From assembly GCA_963708165.1 (NCBI GenBank), contig OY970187.1:3224001-3288000 (forward strand): a stretch of DNA of 64,000 nt, given 5' to 3'. The notes under the pieces were generated by a model. That model was not told where the DNA came from. It saw only the letters and a program-made list of their open reading frames with translations, and made no database searches. Both the position numbers and the translations under genes were made by a program. Shown here piece after piece: positions 8,853 to 18,168 of the stretch (position 1 is its first letter; each line of letters starts with the position of its first letter). The DNA is from Rubricoccus sp963708165. GTDB taxonomy: Bacteria; Bacteroidota; Rhodothermia; Rhodothermales; Rubricoccaceae.

Positions 8853-9539
8853 ATGACTACGACTGCCACCACTGCCCTCGCCGACGACCTGATGCGGAGT
8901 CTGGGCCGCAAGATCCTCGGCGAGCCACTGCAGGCACGCGGCTGGACGTTTGGCTGGGACCGCGCGAGAACGCGCCTGGGCGCCTGCCGCACACGCCAGA
9001 GGCGCATCACGCTCTCGGCGCCTCTGGCGGCGCGGCTCTCGCCAGAGGATATCGAGGACACCATCCGCCACGAGATCGCCCACGCCATCGACGTGGAGCG
9101 GCGCGGCAAGACCAACCACGACGCAACGTGGAAACGCCTCGCGGTGGCCTGCGGCGCTCAGCCCTCGCGCCTGTTCGACGGCGACCTGCCCGCCGACCCT
9201 GGCGCGCCGTACGTCTCGACGTGCCTCTCGTGCGGAGCCTCTGGCGGCCTGTACCGCCAACCGGTGCATCCGCGCGTGTGCCGGCCGTGCCGCGATGCCG
9301 GGCGACCGGCGTTCCTCCGCGTCGTCCACCGCGCAGGCGGCCGCGTGATCTGGCCCGGCGGAGAGGCCTCTGGCGACTACGGTGGCACGGCCGGATTTGC
9401 CGCGACGTGCCCCGGCTGCGGCGCCGTCACGCGCCGCGCGCGCCGTGCCACAAAGCCTGTGGCCTGCGGTGCGTGCTGCACCCGCCACGCCAGAGGCCGC
9501 TACGATGCCCGTTTTGCGCTTCGCTGGACGCGTCCGTAA
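8853..9539 (+). CDS. SprT-like zinc metalloprotease-domain protein
   Basis: A 228-residue protein with the SprT/zincin signature HEIAHAID (about residues 72-79) in IEDTIRHEIAHAIDVERRGK, plus the downstream H of TNHDATWKRLA. The C-terminal half contains four Cys pairs (CLSCG, CRPCR, CPGCG, CGACC) that look like two zinc ribbons. SprT-like proteins act on DNA-protein crosslinks in eukaryotes (Spartan); bacterial members are poorly characterised. Two GCCTCTGGCG words are in frame as ASG (CGASGGLY, GEASGDY). Intact, with a strong short start region. Confidence 0.82.
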   Translation: MTTTATTALADDLMRSLGRKILGEPLQARGWTFGWDRARTRLGACRTRQRRITLSAPLAARLSPEDIEDTIRHEIAHAIDVERRGKTNHDATWKRLAVACGAQPSRLFDGDLPADPGAPYVSTCLSCGASGGLYRQPVHPRVCRPCRDAGRPAFLRVVHRAGGRVIWPGGEASGDYGGTAGFAATCPGCGAVTRRARRATKPVACGACCTRHARGRYDARFALRWTRP

Positions 9540-9540
9540 G

Positions 9541-9605
9541 CCTCTGGCGGAACAGATCTCTGGCGGAGCAGATCTCCGGCGAGCCAAGCCTCCGGCGCCA
9601 GAGGC
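9541..9605. repeat. Degenerate tandem of the iterated word
   Basis: Consecutive decayed copies: CCTCTGGCGGA, TCTCTGGCGGA, TCTCCGGCGA and CCTCCGGCGCCAGAGGC, with CAGATCTC spacers about 17 bp apart. It fills the whole gap between two convergent genes and looks like local duplication plus mutation. Confidence 0.8.
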
Positions 9606-9809
9606 TCAGCGCCTCAGCTTGGGCGCGGAGTTGGACTGGTGGCACCAGTCGCATTTGTTGAGGTGCCTGTTTTCGCCTGCACCTTTGCCGCCGAAAAACG
9701 AGCCCAGGGTCAGGAGGCGCCGCATCTGCAGCAAAATGTTGTCGAGCACGCCCATGCGGGCGTCGCACTCGGGGCAGGCGTCGGGCCAGATGTAATCCAG
9801 GGCGGACAT
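9606..9809 (-). CDS. Small two-CxxC protein, probably zinc-binding
   Basis: A 67-residue protein MSALDYIWPDACPECDARMG... with CPEC (about 12-15) and CDWCHQ (about 53-58), enough to hold one zinc ion as a split ribbon. Between them is a hydrophobic/glycine-rich stretch (LLTLGSFFGGKGAG). Family not recognised. It is convergent with the SprT-like gene. The paired motifs and clean ATG favour a real gene despite its size. Confidence 0.6.
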   Translation of the reverse strand: MSALDYIWPDACPECDARMGVLDNILLQMRRLLTLGSFFGGKGAGENRHLNKCDWCHQSNSAPKLRR

Positions 9810-9910
9810 TGGTCGGGATGGGGGATGTGCCCTCTTTACCGAAAGGGCCGCCCATCCCGGTCACGCCAGAGGCCTCTGGCGGTGCGGATCTCTCCTGGCA
9901 TCGCCAGAGG

Positions 9911-10777
9911 CTAGAGCCCGCGCGCGCGCAGGCGCTCGCAGATGGAGAGGAAGAACGGGCGCGAGTCGAACGACGAGCCCAGCGACAGGCCGATGCCGAT
10001 CTGCCGCGCGTGGTCCGCGTCCAGCGTTTCGAGGCGCTCGCCCCACCAGCCTCCCTCGGTCGGCACGATGCCGTCGTTGACGCCCTGAAGGCCGTGCAAA
10101 ATCCGGTTGGGGAGCGCGAGCGACGGCGTGATGGACACGTCTGTGCCCTTGCCCGCGCGGCCCACGATGGAGGCGCACCACGCGCCGTCGATGATCTCGT
10201 CGGGCGGGAAGACGGCGGCTACAGCCTCTGGCGTGAGCTCGCGCAGAGCGGCGTCTGTGTTGGGCGCCTCGATCTCGTAGGACGCCCGTCCGACGAAGTC
10301 CATAAACGCGACCGCCCACGAGCGCAGCCGGTCCGGCCGGTCCAGGATGTACTGCGCGATGGCGGTCCCGCGGTGCGGCGTCGAGACGGTTACGAGCGAC
10401 GCGATGCGGTCCGCCCAGCCCATTTCGCGCGCCAGCCACCGCGCGTCTAGCCCACCAGAGGAGAAGCCGATGAGGTTGAGCTTGTCGGCACCTGTCTCTT
10501 GCAGTGCGCGCTCCAGGTGCGCCTCCCACGTCGCCGCGCGCACCGCGACGGTGTCGTACGGGTTGGCGTGCGGCGCGTACGCGTGGACGCCTCTGGCGCG
10601 GAGGTACATCGCTTCGCGGTGCAGCACGCCGCCTTGCAGGATGTTGGCGAGTGCCCCAAACCCGTGCAGCAGCACGACCGGGTAACGCGTGGGCAGGATC
10701 GGCGGCTGGGGAACAGGCACCAGTTCCACCGCCTTGCGGGCGACGGCTTCGGCGCCTCTGGCGAGTCGGGAACGCAT
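9911..10777 (-). CDS. Alpha/beta-hydrolase, triacylglycerol lipase-like
   Basis: A 288-residue enzyme with oxyanion-side motif VVLLHGFGA (about 34-42), nucleophile elbow GFSSGG (about 105-110, GxSxG), and a likely catalytic His in the C-terminal ADHARQIG; Asp in NDGIVPTEGG is a candidate acid or calcium-site residue. This is the lactonizing-lipase/LipA-like pattern. No signal peptide is obvious, so location is uncertain. The stop TAG shares its G with a GCCTCTGGCG word. One word lies in frame as LRARGV. Confidence 0.83.
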   Translation of the reverse strand: MRSRLARGAEAVARKAVELVPVPQPPILPTRYPVVLLHGFGALANILQGGVLHREAMYLRARGVHAYAPHANPYDTVAVRAATWEAHLERALQETGADKLNLIGFSSGGLDARWLAREMGWADRIASLVTVSTPHRGTAIAQYILDRPDRLRSWAVAFMDFVGRASYEIEAPNTDAALRELTPEAVAAVFPPDEIIDGAWCASIVGRAGKGTDVSITPSLALPNRILHGLQGVNDGIVPTEGGWWGERLETLDADHARQIGIGLSLGSSFDSRPFFLSICERLRARGL

Positions 10778-10967
10778 GGAGCGCGTACGCTCGCGCCAGA
10801 GTCGGGTTCACGCCTCTGGCGGGGCAGCGCCGGAAGCCGCTGCGTTTCAGCAGGCGCCAGAGGCGCGGCAGGGCTGCTGCTCCGGGACGGCCTCGCGAAC
10901 GAGCGGAGCGCATCGCGGGCGGATGCCGCGGATCTCCACCGGCTCACCGGCGAGCACTCTCCAATCC

Positions 10968-11927
10968 CTACAGCCCCAGACGCACGCCCACCTGGTGCAG
11001 CCCGCCGAACTCGCCCCAGCCGACTCGCGCATAGTCCACGGTCACGCGCCGCGTCGCGATGCCGAAACCGAGGTTGAGGCCCGCGAGGTCGAGGCGTCCG
11101 CCGGTGCGCAGGCCCTCGGCACGGCCAGGATGGTAGCCCGCGCGCAGTGCCAGCGCTTTTCCGAGCTGAAGCTCGCCGCCAGCGGCCACGTGCCGCAGCG
11201 CTTCGTCCAGCGCCGATCCGCTCTCGTTCTCGAAGTCCTGCAACTCGTGCCCGGAAAGCGTGACCGTAAGCGGCAGGTACTGAAGCCGCTTCGAGACGCC
11301 GACCCGGAGGTCGACCGGCAGCGCCGCATCGTCCGCGCCCAGCGACGAGGTCACCGCGCCGATGCCATGCACCGACGCCGAGAGCGTGAGCAACTGGCTC
11401 GGGACGGAGTACGCCACGCCCACATCCGCCACCAACGCCTGGCCGCTGGCGTCGTCCACAGATTCGAACAGCGCGTGCCCCGTCGCACCGACCCGCACGC
11501 GGCTGTTCACGTCGTACGCGTAGCCCACGCTGATCGCCGCCTCGTTGGCGCCAAAGGTGCCGTCTGCGGTGCCGTCCTCCGCCGTCCGGTCGAACTCGCC
11601 GTAGGACAGGTAGCGCACACCCAGCGCGAGCCTCCCGACCTTTGGAATCGCGCGCGCATAGGTCGCGAAGCCTGCGTTGACGCCCGCGAGGTGGTTGAGG
11701 TAGCCCAGCGACACCTGCTTTTCAGCCTCTGGCGCCAGAAGCGCCGGGTTGGCGTAAAACGCCGCCGGGTCCGAGCTGGGAAGCGCCGTTACAGCTCCCG
11801 AGAGGGCGGCCGAACGCGCCGAGGGATCGAGCCGGACAAGGTCGAACGAGGTGTCGCGGCTGTCCTGCGCCGCCAGAGGCAGGGCGAGGACAACGGCGAG
11901 GGCCAGAAACGCGAGAGTGCGAAGCAT
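10968..11927 (-). CDS. PorV/PorQ-family outer-membrane protein (T9SS-associated)
   Basis: A 319-residue protein with signal peptide (MLRTLAFLALAVVLALPLAAQ) and the family opening DPSARSAALSGAVTAL ... DPAAFYANPALLA, then a long run of beta-barrel strands (VSLGYLNHLAGVNAGFATYAR, LALGVRYLSYGEFDRT). These features match UPF0164/PorV-PorQ proteins; PorQ is my best guess. PorV carries T9SS cargo and PorQ works with PorZ at the attachment complex. Together with the sorting tail on the glucanase at 1672 this supports a working T9SS. Confidence 0.8.
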   Translation of the reverse strand: MLRTLAFLALAVVLALPLAAQDSRDTSFDLVRLDPSARSAALSGAVTALPSSDPAAFYANPALLAPEAEKQVSLGYLNHLAGVNAGFATYARAIPKVGRLALGVRYLSYGEFDRTAEDGTADGTFGANEAAISVGYAYDVNSRVRVGATGHALFESVDDASGQALVADVGVAYSVPSQLLTLSASVHGIGAVTSSLGADDAALPVDLRVGVSKRLQYLPLTVTLSGHELQDFENESGSALDEALRHVAAGGELQLGKALALRAGYHPGRAEGLRTGGRLDLAGLNLGFGIATRRVTVDYARVGWGEFGGLHQVGVRLGL

Positions 11928-12157
11928 CGAGGGGCGCGTGCGGTGCGCGGAATGCGGGGATCGTCTCGAAGTCGCGGGGGCGCTGGGGAGCTGGCGTGGC
12001 GAAATCTACGACCACCGCCCCGGGCTGTCAGGGCACGCCGCGGTCCCTGGCCTCTGGCGGGCTATTCAAACCTATGGATGTGGCGGCCAGAATGACGCGC
12101 CAGAGGCCTCCGGCGGTGCGGTGCTCGGTACGGGCGCCGCGTGCCTTTGGATAAATC

Positions 12158-12484
12158 GTGCTCGGCTGGGACCCCCCGAGGATGCTCCGCTCCGCGCGCT
12201 GGCCCAGCCTCTTGCGAGTCTCGAACATCCAGGCTGAGTGTGGTTTCGAGTGGTCGCATCCTCTGTCCCCCTAAACAGGGGGACAATCCACACCGCGGTC
12301 TGCCCGCAGATCCAGATGGCTCGGTGCTTCGCCAGAGGCGAGATCTGATTGTCCCCGCTCGTGAGGGGGACAGAGAACGCGACTTCTCCGTCGCTCACGC
12401 AACGCGTGGCGGTTCGCCGAGCTTCTGGCGTCTGCACCCAGCACCACGCCGAGCGTTCTCAGGGGGTTCTACCCCGCCGAGCAC
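12158..12484. repeat. Nested inverted-repeat element, copy A
   Basis: Outer arms GTGCTCGGCTGGGAC... and ...CCCCGCCGAGCAC pair with each other; inner arms GTCGCATCCTCTGTCCCC (from 12253) and GGGGACAGAGAACGCGAC (to 12383) also pair. The loop includes CTTCGCCAGAGGCGAGATCT, a copy of the iterated word. Copies B and C lie at 45776-46101 and 49747-50072 in the same orientation. No open reading frame is conserved among copies, so it acts as DNA or RNA structure. Confidence 0.88.
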
Positions 12485-12671
12485 CGCGCCACATGAAGCC
12501 TCTGGCGCCAGAGACAACCGGAAAGCAGCTTCACCCGGAACCCACGCGAAGCGGAGCGCCAGAGGCAGATCCCACCCTCGCCCCGTGAACCCGAACCCCG
12601 CGCCGTCCGAAGAACCTGCGGAAAGCGCGCCTCTGGCGAAACGCGCGAGTATTACAACCGTGGCACGGCCG

Positions 12672-12699
12672 TTGCGCCAGAGGCCCCGTAGTACCTTTG
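12672..12699 (+). promoter_or_regulatory. Putative secA promoter
   Basis: TTG at 12672 and TACCTTTG at 12692-12699, 17 bp apart, fit the Bacteroidota TTTG / TAnnTTTG pattern about 60 nt before the secA ATG. The spacer contains a CGCCAGAGGC word. Confidence 0.4.
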
Positions 12700-12758
12700 C
12701 CGGTTGTATTCCCAGACGGGGCCACGCGTGCCCCCACACCGACCCCGGACCCGATCCC

Positions 12759-15700
12759 ATGCTGAAGAAACTCCAGAAATTTTTTGGCGGCGACTCCAAT
12801 GACCGCGAGCTCAAGAAGGTCTGGCCCGTCGTTGAGGAGATCAACGAGTACGCCGACCGCTTCCAGCACCTCACCGACGACGAACTCAAGGCCAAGACCG
12901 CCGAGTTCAAGGCGCGCATCCGCGAGGCCGTCGAGCCCATCGAGGAGCAGCAGGCCGAGCTGCGCGCCCGTCTCCGCGCCGCCGGCGACGACGCGCCCGA
13001 CGTGGGGGGCGACGGCGCCGCGCCCGCTACCGAGCCGCTGAGCGTCCGCGAGCGCCAGGACCTCTACGCCGACCTGGACGATCTGGAAGGCGACTGGCTG
13101 GACGCTGCCGAGGATGTGCTGGAAGACATTCTGCCAGAGGCTTTCGCCGTCATCAAGGACACGTGCCGCCGCTTCGTCGGCAAGTCGTGGGAAGCCGGAG
13201 GCGCCGAGATCGAGTGGCAGATGATCCCCTACGATGTCCAGATGCTGGGCGGCGTTGTCCTGCACCGCGGCTCGGTCGCGGAGATGCGCACGGGTGAGGG
13301 CAAGACGCTGACGGCTGTCGCGCCGCTCTACCTCAACGCGCTCGTCGGGCGCGGCGCGCACGTGGTCACGGTCAACCCGTACCTCGCGCAGCGCGACTCC
13401 GAGTGGATGGCCCCCATCTTCGGCTTCCACGGCATGACCGTGGACTGCATCGACAAGTACAAGGCGCACACGCCCGGCCGCCGCGCCGCCTACCGCGCAG
13501 ACATCACCTACGGCACCAACAACGAGTACGGCTTCGATTATCTCCGCGACAACTCGTTTGTGGTCGAGGCTGACCAACTCGTGCAGCGCGACCACCACTA
13601 CGCCATCGTAGACGAGGTCGACTCCGTCCTCATCGACGAAGCTCGAACGCCGCTCATCATCTCCGGCCCCGTGCCGCAGGGCGACACCGACGAGTACCGG
13701 GAGTTCAACCCGTACATGGAGCGCCTGATTCGCGACCAGCAAAAGCTCGTCGCCGGATACGTCATGGAAGCCGAGCGCAAGCTCTCCGAAGCCGACGCGC
13801 TCGAAGCCTCTGGCGACAAAAAGGGCGCCAACGCCCTGCGCGACGAGGCGGGCCTGGCGCTGCTGCGCGCCAACCGCGGCTACCCGCGCAACAAGAAGCT
13901 GATCAAGATGAAGGGCGAGCCCGGCATCGAACTCCTCATCCGCAAGATCGAGGGCGTCTACCTGCAGGACTCCGCCAAGCGGATGCCCGAGGTCGACGAG
14001 CCGCTCCACTTCGCGCTGGAGGAAAAACTCCACCAGATCGAGATGACCGACAAAGGGCGCGAATTCGTCGCCCAGCAAGCGGGCACCGACACCGACTTCT
14101 GGATCATTCCCGACATGGGATCCGAGATCGCGGAGATCGAGCGCGAGTATGAGGAAGTGAAAGCCGAGAGAGTCGACGCGCTCCGTTCCGACAGCTCCCT
14201 GAGCGAGGACAAGCGCCAGAACAAGCTGCAGAACGATCTCGCCGTTCTCAAAAACGAGACGGAGGAGAAGAAGCGCCTTCTCTACACCGCCTACTCGGAG
14301 CGCAGTGAGCGCATCCACGCCGTCAACCAGTTGCTCCGGGGCTACACGCTCTACGAGAAAGACGTGGAGTACGTCGTCGAGGACGGCAAGGTGATGATCG
14401 TCGACGAGCACACCGGCCGTGTGCTGGGTGGCCGCCGCTACTCCGACGGCCTCCACCAGGCCATCGAGGCCAAGGAGAAAGTCAAGGTGCAGGCGTCAAC
14501 GCAGACGTACGCGACCATCACGATCCAGAACTACTTCCGCCTCTACTCCAAGCTCGCCGGTATGACCGGTACCGCCGAGACCGAGGCCGAGGAGTTCGAC
14601 AAGATCTACAAGCTGCCCGTCATCGTCGTGCCGACGAACAAGCCCGTCATTCGCGACGACCGCGAGGACTGGGTATACAAGACGAAGCGCGCCAAGCTCA
14701 AGGCCGTCATCGAACTCATCCGCGATTACCACGAAAGCGGCCAGCCGGTGCTTGTAGGTACCGCATCGGTCGAGTCATCGGAGACGATTGCGCGGTTGCT
14801 GCAGCGCGAGAAAATCCCGCACCACGTCCTCAACGCCAAAGCCACTCGCGCCGCGAGTGAGGCCGAGATCGTGGCCGAGGCGGGCAAGCCGGGTGCGGTC
14901 ACCATCGCGACCAACATGGCCGGTCGCGGAACCGACATCAAGCTCGGCGAAGGCGTCAAGGAAATGGGCGGGCTCGCCATCATCGGCACGGAGCGGCACG
15001 AATCGCGTCGCATCGACAACCAGCTTCGCGGCCGTGCCGGTCGCCAGGGAGACCCCGGCGTGAGTCGCTTCTACGTTTCACTCGAAGACGACCTCATGCG
15101 CCTCTTCGGCCACGACCGCACCGCGCGGATCATGGACAAGCTGGGCATGGAAGAGGACGAGGTGATCGAGCACAAGTGGATCACCAAGGGCATCGAGCGC
15201 TCGCAGTCCAAGGTGGAGCAGAACAACTTCGCGATCCGCAAGCGCCAGCTGGAGTACGACGACGTGCTCAACGCGCAGCGCGAGGTGATCTACGACCGCC
15301 GGATGCACGCCCTCTCGGGCGAGCGCCTCAAGGGCGACATCCTCGACATGCTCCGCGGACTCGTGGAGCACATCGTGGGCGATCACTTCTCCAACGGCGA
15401 CATCGAAGAGATCCAAGAGGGCATCCGCCGCTCGCTCGCGTTCGAACTCGACGTGGACCAGCAGACGGCTTACAACCTGGGCGAAAGCGGGTTGGTGGAG
15501 CGCATCTTGGACGAGGCGACGGCGCACTACCGCCGCAAGCGGGCCGCGCTCGCGCGTCCGTTCTATGAGAGCGCTCGCCAGATGATCGAGAATGCCGAGG
15601 AGGGCAAAGCGCCCCAGCGCTTCTTCGTCGACTTCAGCGACGGCCGCCGCGTGCTCCGCGCGATGGTGCAAGCCGACGACGTGCTCGAAAGCGAAGGCCA

Positions 15701-16202
15701 GGAGATCAACGACGCACTGGAGCGCTCGGCCGTCCTCTCGACCATTGACTCCAAATGGACCGAGCACCTGCGCGACCTCGACGAGGTCAAGGAAGGCGTC
15801 GGTCTGCGCGCGTACGGGCAGAAAGACCCGCTGATCGAGTACAAGATGGAAGCGTACCGTCTCTTCAAGGAGATGATCGTCACCATCGACGAGGAGGTCG
15901 TGGGCCTGGTGTTCAAAGCCGGGCCGCTCGTGCAGGGCGACAGCCAGGCCAAGGCCGCGCGCCGCGTGCAGGAAGTGAGCAAGCCGCGGCTGGACGCCTC
16001 GCGCGCCCAGGCGCAGCACGACGCGGGCGACCCCAACTACGCGGCCACGTTCGGAGCCTCTGGCGCCACCGGCCAGAGCAGCGCCGAGCGCGATCCCTCG
16101 ACCAAGGCCGAGACGATCGTCGTCTCGGAGAGCACGGGCCGCAACGAGCCGTGCCCCTGTGGCAGCGGCAAGAAGTACAAGCACTGCCACGGGCGTGGGT
16201 AA
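12759..16202 (+). CDS. secA: Preprotein translocase ATPase SecA
   Basis: Motor of Sec protein export, acting with SecYEG at the inner membrane. The ATG at 12759 gives MLKKLQKFFGGDSNDRELKKV, the usual SecA N-terminus; upstream codons in frame belong to repeat DNA. Seen: Walker A MRTGEGKT (about 176-183), DEVDSVLIDEARTPLIISG (about 285-303), GRQGDPG of nucleotide-binding fold 2, and a C-terminal zinc motif CPCGSGKKYKHCHG. At 1147 residues it is longer than proteobacterial SecA (about 900). An acidic insertion (about 85-130) and a long linker near 1090 account for part; long SecA proteins are usual in Bacteroidota. Only a few copies of the iterated word occur here, all near variable parts. Confidence 0.97.
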   Translation: MLKKLQKFFGGDSNDRELKKVWPVVEEINEYADRFQHLTDDELKAKTAEFKARIREAVEPIEEQQAELRARLRAAGDDAPDVGGDGAAPATEPLSVRERQDLYADLDDLEGDWLDAAEDVLEDILPEAFAVIKDTCRRFVGKSWEAGGAEIEWQMIPYDVQMLGGVVLHRGSVAEMRTGEGKTLTAVAPLYLNALVGRGAHVVTVNPYLAQRDSEWMAPIFGFHGMTVDCIDKYKAHTPGRRAAYRADITYGTNNEYGFDYLRDNSFVVEADQLVQRDHHYAIVDEVDSVLIDEARTPLIISGPVPQGDTDEYREFNPYMERLIRDQQKLVAGYVMEAERKLSEADALEASGDKKGANALRDEAGLALLRANRGYPRNKKLIKMKGEPGIELLIRKIEGVYLQDSAKRMPEVDEPLHFALEEKLHQIEMTDKGREFVAQQAGTDTDFWIIPDMGSEIAEIEREYEEVKAERVDALRSDSSLSEDKRQNKLQNDLAVLKNETEEKKRLLYTAYSERSERIHAVNQLLRGYTLYEKDVEYVVEDGKVMIVDEHTGRVLGGRRYSDGLHQAIEAKEKVKVQASTQTYATITIQNYFRLYSKLAGMTGTAETEAEEFDKIYKLPVIVVPTNKPVIRDDREDWVYKTKRAKLKAVIELIRDYHESGQPVLVGTASVESSETIARLLQREKIPHHVLNAKATRAASEAEIVAEAGKPGAVTIATNMAGRGTDIKLGEGVKEMGGLAIIGTERHESRRIDNQLRGRAGRQGDPGVSRFYVSLEDDLMRLFGHDRTARIMDKLGMEEDEVIEHKWITKGIERSQSKVEQNNFAIRKRQLEYDDVLNAQREVIYDRRMHALSGERLKGDILDMLRGLVEHIVGDHFSNGDIEEIQEGIRRSLAFELDVDQQTAYNLGESGLVERILDEATAHYRRKRAALARPFYESARQMIENAEEGKAPQRFFVDFSDGRRVLRAMVQADDVLESEGQEINDALERSAVLSTIDSKWTEHLRDLDEVKEGVGLRAYGQKDPLIEYKMEAYRLFKEMIVTIDEEVVGLVFKAGPLVQGDSQAKAARRVQEVSKPRLDASRAQAQHDAGDPNYAATFGASGATGQSSAERDPSTKAETIVVSESTGRNEPCPCGSGKKYKHCHGRG

Positions 16203-16260
16203 AAAGAGGGATGGGATGGGCAGAGACGCCTGCGCTCACCCTTGCCTCTGGCGCCGACGC

Positions 16261-16313
16261 CGCGCGAGGGACCGAGAGCTTCACGCCAGAGGCTCGGGTC
16301 CCTCGCGTTCTTT
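16261..16313 (+). terminator. Rho-independent terminator after secA
   Basis: CGCGAGGGACC pairs with GGTCCCTCGCG around a loop that contains a CGCCAGAGGC word, followed by TTCTTTTCT. The stem and T-rich tail make this a strong terminator about 60 nt past the secA stop. Confidence 0.75.
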
Positions 16314-16434
16314 TCTAGGGGTTGTGACCCCGGTTGTCACCTTCTGTTTGTAGCCTCTGGCGAGACCGCTCCTGGACACCCCGCCAGAGGCTCGGGGATC
16401 GCCAGTCCCCAGCCCCCATCCCCACGTCCCCTAG

Positions 16435-18168
16435 ATGCTGCGAAGCCTCTACATCCGCGATTACGCCCTTATCGAAGAGCTCGAAGTTGAGTTCGACAGC
16501 GGGCTGAACATCATCACGGGCGAGACGGGAGCGGGCAAGTCCATCTTGCTGGGCGCGCTCAAGCTGCTGCTGGGAGAGCGCGCGAGCACCGAGGCGCTGC
16601 GCACGGGCGCCAAGAAAGCGGTCATCGAAGGCGTGTTCGACAACGCGCACGAGGGGCGATTGCCGTCACTGCTGGAGGCGCACGACATCGAGCCCAACGC
16701 GACGGGGCTGCTCACGATTCGCCGTGAGGTGAGCGAGCGCGGCAGCCGCGCGTTTCTCAACGACACGCCCGCGACGCTCGACGTGCTGCGCGACGTGGCG
16801 AGCAACACCATCGACCTGCACGGCCAGCACGAGCACCAGAGCCTCTTGCGCACCGAGACGCACGTCGAGTTGGTGGACAACTTCGGTGTGCTGGGCGGCC
16901 TCGTGAGTACGTACCGCACGCGCTACGAAGCGCTCGCGGCGCTGCAGCGCCAGAGGCGGGATTTGACTGCGCGCAAAGACGAGCTCTCGCGGCAGAAAGA
17001 GCTCTATGGTTTTCAGATCGAGGAGATCGACAAGGTGGAGCCCGTTGTGGGAGAAACAGACACGCTGGAGGCGGAGCGGCGCGTGCTGGAAAATGCGGAG
17101 ACGCTCTTCGAGGCGACCGCGGCGCTGTACGAAAGCTTGGGCGAGAGCGAGGACGCGCTCTACGACCGGCTCGTGGTGGCGCGAAACCAGGTGCAGGATC
17201 TCGCGCGGATCGACGCGACGTTCGACGAGACGCTGAGCGAGATTCGCGGCGCCGAGGTGGTGCTCAAGGAGACGATGCAGTTCTTGCAGGACTACAACGC
17301 GCGCATCGAGTTCAACCCGGAGCGGCTGGACGAAATTCGCGAGCGTCTGGGCGAGCTAGACTATCTGGAGCGCAAGTACGGTGGCACCATCGAGGCCGTG
17401 CTCGCGCACCGCGAGGACATCGGCCAAGCGTTTGAGCTCGCGGCCAACTTCGACAAGGCCATCGAAAAGCTAGACGCACAGGTGGACGACGCCAGCGAAG
17501 CGCTCAGCCGAGCCGCCTACCGCCTCTCGCAAAAGCGTCACGAGGTGGGCGAACGCATCGAGGCCATGATCGCCATCGAACTCGCCGGGCTCGGGATGCC
17601 GCACGCGCGCTTCGAAGTGCGCTTTGCACTCCAGGACGACGCCAGAGGCTGGATCGCCTTCCCTGACGGCAAAAAAGAGCGCCGCGTGGCGGCCTTCCCG
17701 GCGGGCGCGGATCTGGTGGAGTTCTACATCTCGGCCAACCTGGGCGAGAACCCAAAGCCTCTGGCGAAGACCGCCTCTGGCGGCGAGGTAAGCCGCATCA
17801 TGCTGGCGCTCAAGACGATTCTGGCCAAGAGCGAGCGCTTGCCGATTCTGGTCTTCGACGAGATCGACACGGGCATCTCGGGGCCTATCGCGCGGCGCGT
17901 GGGTGAGAGCATGAAGGGCCTGGCGCAGTACCACCAGATCATCGCGATCACGCACCTGCCGCAGATCGCGAGTTTGGGCGACGTGCATTTTTCGGTCGAG
18001 AAAGCTGTCTTCGAGGGCCGCACGCGGACTGCAATCCGCACGCTGGACGAGTCGGAGCGCGCCGAGGCCGTCGCGCAGCTTCTCTCAGGCGATGACCCGA
18101 CCGAAGCTGCCATCCAGAGCGCGCGCGAGCTCATCGACGCCGGGCGCGAGCTGGAGCGCGATGCCTGA
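16435..18168 (+). CDS. recN: DNA repair protein RecN
   Basis: SMC-like ATPase for double-strand break repair. 577 residues, close to the usual 550-570. Seen: Walker A GETGAGKS at 29-36, a central coiled-coil region (about 150-375), ABC signature region KTASGGEVSRIMLAL (about 447-461) and Walker B ILVFDEIDTGISG (about 471-483), then AITHLPQIAS. The signature glycine-serine run is encoded by an in-frame iterated word (ASGGE), which means the word there must respect a catalytic motif. Overlaps the miaA start by 8 nt, so the two are likely translationally coupled. Confidence 0.96.
   Translation: MLRSLYIRDYALIEELEVEFDSGLNIITGETGAGKSILLGALKLLLGERASTEALRTGAKKAVIEGVFDNAHEGRLPSLLEAHDIEPNATGLLTIRREVSERGSRAFLNDTPATLDVLRDVASNTIDLHGQHEHQSLLRTETHVELVDNFGVLGGLVSTYRTRYEALAALQRQRRDLTARKDELSRQKELYGFQIEEIDKVEPVVGETDTLEAERRVLENAETLFEATAALYESLGESEDALYDRLVVARNQVQDLARIDATFDETLSEIRGAEVVLKETMQFLQDYNARIEFNPERLDEIRERLGELDYLERKYGGTIEAVLAHREDIGQAFELAANFDKAIEKLDAQVDDASEALSRAAYRLSQKRHEVGERIEAMIAIELAGLGMPHARFEVRFALQDDARGWIAFPDGKKERRVAAFPAGADLVEFYISANLGENPKPLAKTASGGEVSRIMLALKTILAKSERLPILVFDEIDTGISGPIARRVGESMKGLAQYHQIIAITHLPQIASLGDVHFSVEKAVFEGRTRTAIRTLDESERAEAVAQLLSGDDPTEAAIQSARELIDAGRELERDA

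Larger units (their letters stand above)
11928..12758. other. Long intergenic region before secA
   Basis: 831 bp without a convincing gene between divergent PorV/PorQ-family and secA genes. It holds an outward repeat pair near 12099, the nested inverted-repeat element (12158-12484), a near-exact palindrome at 12498, a composite CAGCTTCACCCGGAACCC motif near 12530 and a putative secA promoter. Confidence 0.75.

Noticed and set aside
12531..14456. 641-residue open frame antisense to secA
   Set aside because: Antisense of a fully conserved gene, with composition typical of a shadow.
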